Below are positions 1-5,158 of a stretch of DNA of 5,207 bases, in pieces. The translations under genes were made by a program, and so were the position numbers. Numbering within the stretch: position 1 is the first letter of the stretch; every line of letters starts with the position of its first letter. Source of the stretch: an uncultured Oscillospiraceae bacterium (GTDB lineage: Bacteria > Bacillota > Clostridia > Oscillospirales > Acutalibacteraceae); contig UQVI01000126.1 in assembly GCA_900544515.1 (NCBI GenBank), forward strand, positions 1-5,207, written 5' to 3'. Below the pieces are notes generated by a model. It had not been told where the DNA came from, searched no databases, and worked only from the letters and a program-made list of their open reading frames with translations.

Positions 1-47
1 GAGATTCGCCTTAGTCTCGTGGGCTCGGAGATGTGTATAAGAGACAG
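1..47 (+). other. Untrimmed Nextera sequencing adapter (left contig end)
   Basis: These bases are not genomic. They read as the Nextera i7-side adapter: part of the index primer, the 8-base index TCGCCTTA (the N701 index read in reverse complement), the GTCTCGTGGGCTCGG linker, and the 19-base Tn5 mosaic end finishing in AAGAGACAG at base 47. The same sequence returns in reverse complement at the right end. Genomic sequence starts at base 48. Any ORF running into this stretch has an artificial N-terminus. The identification rests on recognising the commercial adapter sequence and is very secure. Confidence 0.98.
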
Positions 48-48
48 G

Positions 49-564
49 AATTTAAGACTTGTCAGCCATATTGTAAAAAAGTATTATTCAAAGACAAATG
101 ATACAGATGATTTAATCAGTATAGGTACCATCGGCCTGATTAAAGCAATTGATTCCTTCAATGCTGAAAAAGGCACCCGCCTTGCTACATATGCATCACG
201 ATGTATAGAAAACGAAATACTTATGCATTTCAGGGCAGGAAAAAAGGTTGCGAATGATGTATATCTGAACGATACGCTTGAGATTGACAAGGATGGCAAT
301 CCGCTGACCATTGAGGACACGATCAGCAGTCCTGATGATTTGGCAGACAATCTGGAGGTCAAGGTACGCTGGGAAAAGGTTGCTAAAATCATTGAGAATA
401 TGGAAGATGAACGTGAAAAAGAAATCATTATATTACGATATGGGCTGGACAACAAAAAACCTCTGACACAACGCGAGGTTGCACAGAGGTTAAATATAAG
501 CCGAAGCTATGTATCAAGAATTGAAAAAAAGGTATTAAACGATATAAAAAAGCAGGTTGAATAG
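49..564 (+). CDS. sigK: RNA polymerase sporulation sigma factor sigma-K, C-terminal part (5' end missing)
   Basis: This is a sigma-70-family factor of the sporulation sigma-E/sigma-K group, best matched to sigma-K, which directs late mother-cell gene expression during endospore formation. The 171 genomic residues begin at NLRLVSHIVKKYY in region 2.1. They continue through DLISIGTIGLIKAIDSF (region 2.2) and RLATYASRCIENEILMHFR (regions 2.3-2.4, promoter -10 recognition). Region 4 follows, with DEREKEIIILRYGL and the helix-turn-helix TQREVAQRLNISRSYVSRIE. HIVKKY, MHFRAGKK and ISRSYVSRIEKK fit sigma-K better than sigma-E. Against the roughly 240-residue Bacillus protein, about 58 N-terminal residues are missing, including any pro-sequence. 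The codon at 46-48 mixes adapter and genomic bases, and the open frame running left to a GTG at 19 is adapter. The part present is uninterrupted, so no skin-type element splits it here. The stop is TAG at 562-564, one base from the convergent fumarase gene. Sigma-E is the main alternative. Confidence 0.9.
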   Translation, partial: NLRLVSHIVKKYYSKTNDTDDLISIGTIGLIKAIDSFNAEKGTRLATYASRCIENEILMHFRAGKKVANDVYLNDTLEIDKDGNPLTIEDTISSPDDLADNLEVKVRWEKVAKIIENMEDEREKEIIILRYGLDNKKPLTQREVAQRLNISRSYVSRIEKKVLNDIKKQVE

Positions 565-565
565 G

Positions 566-1093
566 CTATCTGACAAAAATATTACCACCGCTGCAGTCAA
601 TTGCAACGGTAAGCGGAAAGCTGTCAAATTCAAATCTTTTAACGGACTCACAACCTAAATCATCAAAGGCGATAACTTCACAGGATTTTATGCACTTCGA
701 TGCAAGTGCACCTGCACCGCCGATAGCACAAAGGTAAACTGCTTTATTGCGCACAATAGCATCGCAAACTGCCTGACTGCGTTCCCCCTTACCTACCATA
801 GCGACCACACCTCTATCCAGGAAATCAGGAGCAAAAACATCCATTCTGCTTGATGTGGTAGGTCCGCAGGCACCGACAGCCAAATTCTCCGGTGCAGGGG
901 TAGGACCGGCATAATATATAACAGCATCCTTTAAATCGTACGGCAAATCCTTACCCTCGCTTATATACTGTGTTATTCTTTTATGAGCGGCATCACGCGA
1001 GGTGTATACTGTGCCCGAAAGCACAACTCTGTCCCCCATTTTCAGCTTTTGGGCGCATTCCCTGAGCTGATTTGTATTCAGTGTATATTCCAT
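566..1093 (-). CDS. fumB: Class I (Fe-S) fumarate hydratase, beta subunit / C-terminal domain protein
   Basis: This is the beta subunit of a two-subunit Fe-S hydro-lyase of the class I fumarase/L-tartrate dehydratase family, which interconverts fumarate and L-malate in the cytoplasm. The 175 residues match the usual length of a stand-alone beta subunit. Family motifs appear in order: SGTVYTSRDAAHKRI (26-40), YYAGPTP (60-66), GACGPTTSSRMD (74-85), GKGE (101-104), an IGGAGALAS loop (124-132), LGCESV (146-151) and AIDCSGGNIF (164-173). The Fe-S cluster ligands in this family lie mostly on the alpha subunit, so this protein should need a partner, and none is encoded in the window. The ATG at 1093-1091 overlaps the upstream stop by one base (TAATG). 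Only a weak GGA (1105-1103) precedes it, which suggests translational coupling to the coiled-coil gene. The stop lies one base from the convergent sigK stop. The substrate could instead be tartrate or another hydroxy-diacid; sequence alone does not decide this. Confidence 0.9.
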   Translation of the reverse strand: MEYTLNTNQLRECAQKLKMGDRVVLSGTVYTSRDAAHKRITQYISEGKDLPYDLKDAVIYYAGPTPAPENLAVGACGPTTSSRMDVFAPDFLDRGVVAMVGKGERSQAVCDAIVRNKAVYLCAIGGAGALASKCIKSCEVIAFDDLGCESVKRFEFDSFPLTVAIDCSGGNIFVR

Positions 1094-1335
1094 TACTTAT
1101 TTTCCAGTTCTTTTTTCAGCTCTCGGTTTTCATTTCTAAGAGCTTTATTTTCTTCCTCAAGCGTTTCGAGCATTGCTATATTCTGCTTAAGTTCACGGCT
1201 GATTGACTTTAATTGAAAATCAAGATTCGAGTTAACAATTTCAAGCCGCTGACATTCAAAATTGACATCCTCAAGGGCTGCCATAAGACGAGATATTTCA
1301 TTGATTAATTCTTTGACATCATTTTTGCTTGTCAT
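1093..1335 (-). CDS. Small coiled-coil protein of unknown function (80 aa)
   Basis: I do not recognise a named family. The 80-residue product is almost wholly predicted alpha-helix: charged and rich in Glu, Lys, Leu and Asn, without proline or glycine. From about residue 30 it shows leucine/isoleucine heptad spacing that ends in EEENKALRNENRELKKELE, typical of a parallel coiled coil. It has no signal peptide or membrane segment, so it is probably a cytoplasmic dimer or oligomer. The size and composition recall ZapB-like or septum-associated coiled-coil proteins, but that is only resemblance. The start is the ATG at 1335-1333, because AAAGGGGA (1350-1343) sits seven bases before it. A longer frame opening with TTG at 1353 would translate that ribosome binding site. 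The gene follows a terminator and its TAA overlaps the fumB ATG by one base, so the two are probably one transcript and are translationally coupled. Whether it functions with the fumarase is unknown. Confidence 0.75.
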   Translation of the reverse strand: MTSKNDVKELINEISRLMAALEDVNFECQRLEIVNSNLDFQLKSISRELKQNIAMLETLEEENKALRNENRELKKELENK

Positions 1336-1342
1336 ATTACAG

Positions 1343-1350
1343 TCCCCTTT
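1343..1350 (-). promoter_or_regulatory. Ribosome binding site that sets the coiled-coil gene start
   Basis: On the minus strand AAAGGGGA stands seven bases before the ATG at 1335-1333. This is a strong Shine-Dalgarno match. It decides against the in-frame TTG at 1353, which lies upstream of the site. Confidence 0.8.
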
Positions 1351-1364
1351 CAAATGAATAGCAT

Positions 1365-1395
1365 AAAAGAGGTTGCATGAAACAACCTCTTTTTT
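1365..1395 (-). terminator. Factor-independent terminator after the 566-aa parvulin gene
   Basis: AAAAGAGGTTG (1365-1375) pairs perfectly with CAACCTCTTTT (1383-1393) around a seven-base loop, giving an 11-bp stem. It lies ten bases beyond the minus-strand parvulin stop and before the coiled-coil gene. Read on the minus strand the stem ends in CTCTTTTATG, a short U-tract. Read on the plus strand it ends in six Ts (1390-1395), so the hairpin could work in both directions. The position argues that its main job is ending the parvulin transcript. It may also stop plus-strand antisense transcription arriving from sigK. Confidence 0.8.
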
Positions 1396-1402
1396 ATAAT
1401 AA

Positions 1403-3103
1403 TCAGTTAGAGATGTCTACATCCTTTTCAAAGTAACGAGAACCAAACCAATTCTCTTTAATTGTATATTCTTCCTCTAATTTATCAGCAGCAGACTTGC
1501 TGTCATCAGATGCAAGTGCCTGCTTTGCATTGTACTGCCATACTGTCTGGTCATTAGCACCTACAAAATACATAATATGATAACCGTTATCGGATTTAAC
1601 AATACCTGTATCGCCTGCTTTTCTGCCGTCTTCAAAGCACCATGCTGAGAAGGAATTAACCATCTGACCGGTTACAACATTTTCATAAAGACCGCCATTG
1701 TCCTTTGAACCGGGATCAGTTGAATTTTCGCTTGCAAGCTTAGCAAAGCCATCCTCAGTCTTATCCCATCCTGAGAGAATGTTGCCTGCTTTTTCATAGG
1801 CAGCTTTCCACTGTGCATCGGTAGCAGCTGTTACATCACCGTTTTCATCATCCGTTTCAGGAGCAATGAGAATGTGGCGGATGTTAATTGTCTTTCTGTC
1901 TGAAAGAGATGCAGGTGAAATGACATAAACAACAGATGTGCTGTACTGCTTGATATCGCCTGCTTTTCTGTCTGAACTGAAGAGCCAGTCAAGACCTGAA
2001 TACTTAAGCTCTTCATCGTCTGAATGCTCCTCGCCTTCTTCATGCTCGTGTGCATCAGCAGTTGCAATTGCATACTGTCTTGCCTGAAGAGCAGATTTAG
2101 TCATACCAATCTCAGTTGAATATGCTTCGTCTGCATAAGCCTTCTTCTCATAATCAGAGCTTGCATACTGAGCACATAAATCAGCGAAGTTTGAACCGTC
2201 AGCCTTAAGCTTATCAGCAAAAGCCTTTGCATCGTCCTCACTGCTGCACTCAAAGAATTTAATGTCAACCGTTTTTAAATCGTCCTCATGCTCATTCTTA
2301 TAAGCATTGATATCATCTGCTGAATACTCTTTCTCAGTGGATTCATTACCAAGCTGGCTCTGATAATTCTGAGCGATATACTGACGTGTTGTTTCGGTTC
2401 TGAATACAGACTCTGTTACACCCTTACCCATAGCTCTTACAAGATAGCCGCTGAGCGTATAGCCGTACTGATTTGCTGTTTCCTCGTACTGCTTAAGTGT
2501 ATCATCAATCTGTGATTTCTGCTCGTCTGTAATTTCAGGCTCTTTGCCGTCATTAGCAGCAACAGCAGCAAGATAATATGTGTATGTGCTTTCAATGGAA
2601 TCAAGAACCATCTGATGCATATGCTTATCCCAAGACATTGTTTCATTTGTGTCGGGATCGGTATATGTCTGAGATGAAAGCTTCTTATCAAAGTCAACAT
2701 CAAGACCAAGCTGTGAAGCATCAAGACCGTACTGTGCATACTGGCTGATCTGTGACTGAAGACTATTGTATGTTGTTGCAAAATAGAAATTATAAGTAGC
2801 AACTTTAATCTTAGCCTTATTATCACCATTGCTTACAGTCACACCTGTCAAGGTCTGAGCAGGTAAACTAAGTGATGCAATAAAGCCTTTTCTCACCGCA
2901 CCGGTAGCAACGTATGTTACAAGAAGAGCAACAACAATAACAATACAAACTGCTGCCTGAATAATCTTCTTGGTACGCGGAGCAATACTGATTGCTGCAC
3001 CCTTACCGGCAGGAGCACTGCCAGCCTTTTTCTTCTTACTCTTATCGGCACCGCCTAAGCTGCCGCCTGTAAGTAAATCCTCATCTAATTGTTTCTTAGC
3101 CAT
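1403..3103 (-). CDS. Membrane-anchored parvulin-type peptidyl-prolyl isomerase/foldase (566 aa)
   Basis: This is a predicted extracytoplasmic foldase of the PrsA/SurA type, catalysing cis-trans isomerisation at prolyl bonds and assisting folding of secreted proteins. Residues 1-46 form a Lys/Gly/Ala-rich basic cytoplasmic tail. Residues 47-69 are one hydrophobic helix with no lipobox, so it is an uncleaved anchor, not a lipoprotein. Residues about 85-275 resemble the helical SurA_N/PrsA chaperone region. Residues about 279-398 look like a degenerate parvulin domain carrying a His/Glu-rich insert (352-365). Residues 407-516 are a canonical parvulin domain with RHILIAPET (409-417), DNGGLYENV, GQMVNSF and the C-terminal GYHIMYF (507-513); both conserved histidines (410, 509) are kept. 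The start ATG has AAAAGGA (3119-3113) nine bases upstream. The gene lies 80 nt downstream of a paralogue with the same plan and is followed by a terminator. The role in envelope protein folding is inferred from the domains; catalytic activity is untested. Confidence 0.88.
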   Translation of the reverse strand: MAKKQLDEDLLTGGSLGGADKSKKKKAGSAPAGKGAAISIAPRTKKIIQAAVCIVIVVALLVTYVATGAVRKGFIASLSLPAQTLTGVTVSNGDNKAKIKVATYNFYFATTYNSLQSQISQYAQYGLDASQLGLDVDFDKKLSSQTYTDPDTNETMSWDKHMHQMVLDSIESTYTYYLAAVAANDGKEPEITDEQKSQIDDTLKQYEETANQYGYTLSGYLVRAMGKGVTESVFRTETTRQYIAQNYQSQLGNESTEKEYSADDINAYKNEHEDDLKTVDIKFFECSSEDDAKAFADKLKADGSNFADLCAQYASSDYEKKAYADEAYSTEIGMTKSALQARQYAIATADAHEHEEGEEHSDDEELKYSGLDWLFSSDRKAGDIKQYSTSVVYVISPASLSDRKTINIRHILIAPETDDENGDVTAATDAQWKAAYEKAGNILSGWDKTEDGFAKLASENSTDPGSKDNGGLYENVVTGQMVNSFSAWCFEDGRKAGDTGIVKSDNGYHIMYFVGANDQTVWQYNAKQALASDDSKSAADKLEEEYTIKENWFGSRYFEKDVDISN

Positions 3104-3145
3104 CTTTTTTCATCCTTTTACAGAGTTAGTTATTTATTCAACAGT

Positions 3146-3174
3146 ATTTTACACTATTATTAGAAATAATACAA
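3146..3174 (-). promoter_or_regulatory. Possible weak promoter for the 566-aa parvulin gene
   Basis: On the minus strand TTGTAT (3174-3169) and TAAAAT (3151-3146) are separated by exactly 17 bases. The -10 box matches the sigma-A consensus at five of six positions but the -35 box at only three. It would give a leader of about 35-40 bases. The region is very AT-rich, so chance matches are likely. The gene may instead depend on read-through from the upstream paralogue. Confidence 0.3.
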
Positions 3175-3190
3175 GTATTATTTTTAATAG
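3154..3190 (-). repeat. AT-rich imperfect inverted repeat at the end of the 619-aa gene
   Basis: The inner arms 3165-3172 and 3175-3182 (AATAATAC / GTATTATT) are perfectly complementary. Outer arms CTATTA (3154-3159) and TAATAG (3185-3190) extend the pairing across a small bulge. It spans the TAA stop of the 619-aa gene. The stem is almost all A-U and has no following U-run on the minus strand, so it is at best a weak terminator or a processing/stability hairpin between the two parvulin genes. Confidence 0.3.
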
Positions 3191-5043
3191 CCTTGTGATA
3201 AATTTCCGTTTGAAGAGCTTTCGTTAGCTGTTTTCTTCTCAACTAAAAACTTATCATTTGCTTTTTTTAGAACAGAATCGTGCTTGCTGAGCTGGGTATC
3301 ATCAACGATTTTCTGAAGATTGGTATTGCGTACATCAGAAGCAAGCTGCGCCTTATACGCTGCATCCTTTGAAATAAAGAACATAATATGGTAACCAAAC
3401 TTTGATTTAACAATCTCAACATCGCCGAACTTGTGCTCTTTATCAAGTGCCCATGATTCAAACTCAGATACCATATTACCCTCGCTGACATTTTCGCAAA
3501 GGCCACCGTATCTTCCGCTGTAGCCGCCTGCGCCTGTAGAAGCAACATCATCGCTTTCCTCCTCAGCAAGTGCTGCAAAGGCAAGCTCTGTCTTATCACC
3601 GGAATTGTATTTATCCAAAATACTCTTTGCTTTTTCGTCAGCAGCAGCCCATTCCTCATCATTGAAAATCGTATTGCCGCTTTCGTCCGTTTCAGCATCC
3701 AGACGTTCGGTTTCAGGCATAATCAGGATATGTCTTACGGAATACAGTTCCTCTTCAGAATGGGTAGGCTGTTCTGTTTTAAGGATAATATAAGCATAGC
3801 CCATTTTATCGTTGATATAGTATTTTACAGTACCTGTCGGCTCATTTTCATCAAAAAGCCAGTTGTTGATTTCCTCACCGAACTGCGTATCTGTACCTGA
3901 CATCTGACCGTCTATATTCGCCTCATAATTTGCTGTTGCCTGCTTTATTGCATCCTTTTCGGACAAGGACGAATCAGCCTCCATAGCAGAAGCGGCATCA
4001 TTTTTGATATAATCCTCATATACTGTAGGAACCAAGTCGATAATGGACTGTCTGTCCTTTATTTTAGCTGCATAATCCTGAACAGACTTTTCAGACTTTT
4101 TCTTAGCCTCGTCACTGCTTGAATCATATGTCAGTGCAAGGTATGAGAAATTAATCTGATAATAGTCCTTCTTGTGCTCCTCGTAAAACTTATTGATTTC
4201 TTCACTTTCAGGCTTGTTTTCAATAGCAAATCTGCCCTGATAGTTTATAGCCAGATAAAAACGTTCCATATAAAGGCGGAAGGTTTCCTCCGTACAATAA
4301 TCACCGAAAACATCTGAGATATAATCATTGAGTGAAGCATTCTGCTCTGATGCAGAGCTCTTAAGATTATCAATATAATCGTCAATCATCTTCTGCTGAC
4401 CTGTTGATAAGGTTATGCCTGCTTTTTTTGCAGCATCACATAATACACAATGGGTTTTCAGCTCATCAAGTGTATCATTCTGGAAAACCTCCAGCCATGA
4501 AACTTTATTCCCGTCTTTATCAGTAGTATATTGGGTTGCATAATCCGCAGTTGTATCAATGCCATAATAGCTTGCATACTTCTCATATTCACTTACAACG
4601 CTGGAAAAATAAAGATTATACATACCGAGACTGATTTTGCTGTCATCAATTGTTGCAACAACGGAAGCAGGATTCATCAAATCCCCTTCTTTACCATTGG
4701 GAACGGTATAATATCTGACACCGAATACAGCAAGAACTGCAATAATAGCTGCAACAAATATTGCAAGAGGCACGAATGTAAAAACGTCTCTGTTCACTAC
4801 AACCTGTCTGTTGGCAGAATAATCGTTAGCTGAAAGATACTCGCCTGATGTATTATTTGTTTCAGGGAAATCAGGTACTGAAAACATATCATTATTCAGA
4901 GTCGGTGCCTCTGCCTCAAATTCCCAGTTATCATTGGTTTCATATTTAATACCGTCTTTTTCCTCAAGTACAACGTCATTTTCGTTATCCGCATTGCCGT
5001 CAAGAGGAAGTTCACTGTTAAGTTCCTTGTCTTTTTCGTCCAT
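3184..5043 (-). CDS. Membrane-anchored parvulin-type peptidyl-prolyl isomerase/foldase (619 aa)
   Basis: This is a second predicted extracytoplasmic foldase, a paralogue of the downstream 566-aa protein. Residues 1-86 form a long acidic cytoplasmic tail, about 20 Asp/Glu against six Lys/Arg. Residues 88-110 are the single membrane helix, without a lipobox. Residues about 125-290 match the helical chaperone region, and contain a CxxC pair (C199, C202) absent from the paralogue. Residues about 295-422 are a degenerate parvulin-like domain ending in NWLF and GYAYIIL. Residues 435-558 are the canonical parvulin domain, with RHILIMPET (437-445), YGGLCENV, GNMVSEFE and GYHIMFF (550-556); both conserved histidines (438, 552) are present. 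A Gly-rich stretch (504-514) enlarges the loop before GGL. A polar tail follows from 560. The start ATG is supported by AGGGG (5055-5051) seven bases upstream and by a promoter about 55 bases upstream. It is probably the first gene of the parvulin unit. Confidence 0.88.
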   Translation of the reverse strand: MDEKDKELNSELPLDGNADNENDVVLEEKDGIKYETNDNWEFEAEAPTLNNDMFSVPDFPETNNTSGEYLSANDYSANRQVVVNRDVFTFVPLAIFVAAIIAVLAVFGVRYYTVPNGKEGDLMNPASVVATIDDSKISLGMYNLYFSSVVSEYEKYASYYGIDTTADYATQYTTDKDGNKVSWLEVFQNDTLDELKTHCVLCDAAKKAGITLSTGQQKMIDDYIDNLKSSASEQNASLNDYISDVFGDYCTEETFRLYMERFYLAINYQGRFAIENKPESEEINKFYEEHKKDYYQINFSYLALTYDSSSDEAKKKSEKSVQDYAAKIKDRQSIIDLVPTVYEDYIKNDAASAMEADSSLSEKDAIKQATANYEANIDGQMSGTDTQFGEEINNWLFDENEPTGTVKYYINDKMGYAYIILKTEQPTHSEEELYSVRHILIMPETERLDAETDESGNTIFNDEEWAAADEKAKSILDKYNSGDKTELAFAALAEEESDDVASTGAGGYSGRYGGLCENVSEGNMVSEFESWALDKEHKFGDVEIVKSKFGYHIMFFISKDAAYKAQLASDVRNTNLQKIVDDTQLSKHDSVLKKANDKFLVEKKTANESSSNGNLSQGY

Positions 5044-5050
5044 ACTAACA

Positions 5051-5055
5051 CCCCT
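5051..5055 (-). promoter_or_regulatory. Ribosome binding site of the 619-aa parvulin gene
   Basis: AGGGG on the minus strand lies seven bases before the ATG at 5043-5041. It supports this methionine as the start, so the long acidic tail belongs to the protein. Confidence 0.7.
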
Positions 5056-5099
5056 GAAAATATAAAAATTATATAAAATAGCTAATAATATACCAATAA

Positions 5100-5128
5100 A
5101 TTATACAATAATCATAACTGTAATGCAA
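5100..5128 (-). promoter_or_regulatory. Sigma-A-type promoter for the parvulin gene pair
   Basis: On the minus strand TTGCAT (5128-5123) and a perfect TATAAT (5105-5100) are separated by 17 bases. The -35 box keeps the TTG core. Transcription would begin near 5093, leaving a leader of about 50 bases that carries the ribosome binding site. I see no convincing riboswitch or operator palindrome in 5044-5158. The flanking DNA is AT-rich, which raises the chance-match rate, but the exact spacer and full -10 match make this the best promoter in the window. Confidence 0.6.
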
Positions 5129-5158
5129 CCAAATTATTATTTTTAACTGTAAATAAAC

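Noticed and set aside
84..455. Minus-strand open frame of 123 codons inside sigK
   Set aside because: It is antisense to the strongly conserved sigma-factor frame; its Ser/Ile/Phe-rich translation has no domain character and there is no ribosome binding site.
983..1216. Plus-strand frame opposite fumB and the coiled-coil gene
   Set aside because: It crosses two supported minus-strand genes. The Ser/Phe-rich product is a complement of the Glu/Lys-rich coiled coil, not a real protein.
1336..1402. A separate promoter for the coiled-coil/fumB unit
   Set aside because: The only candidates (TTGTTT with TATGCT) have a 14-base spacer and overlap the terminator stem. Transcription may come from terminator read-through or from a promoter inside the upstream gene, but nothing here is convincing.
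2437..2829. Alternative-frame ORF inside the 566-aa parvulin, and similar ones at 1831-2073 and 3267-3698
   Set aside because: All lie wholly inside well-supported parvulin genes in another frame, show low-complexity Leu/Ile/His/Ser composition and lack ribosome binding sites.
2897..2963. Lipoprotein signal peptide (PrsA-like lipobox) in the 566-aa parvulin
   Set aside because: The only cysteine in the hydrophobic segment (C53) is near its N-terminal edge and lacks an L-x-[A/G] context before it, so an uncleaved membrane anchor is more likely.
2970..3227. Plus-strand ORFs opposite the parvulins (also 3605-3793 and 4531-4833)
   Set aside because: They are antisense shadows of coding sequence. 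The hydrophobic or cysteine-rich look comes from complementing Lys/Gly-rich and membrane-helix codons.
5044..5158. Riboswitch, T-box or operator upstream of the 619-aa parvulin
   Set aside because: The genomic leader is too short and AT-rich, with no conserved aptamer motif or strong palindrome; a promoter and ribosome binding site explain it.
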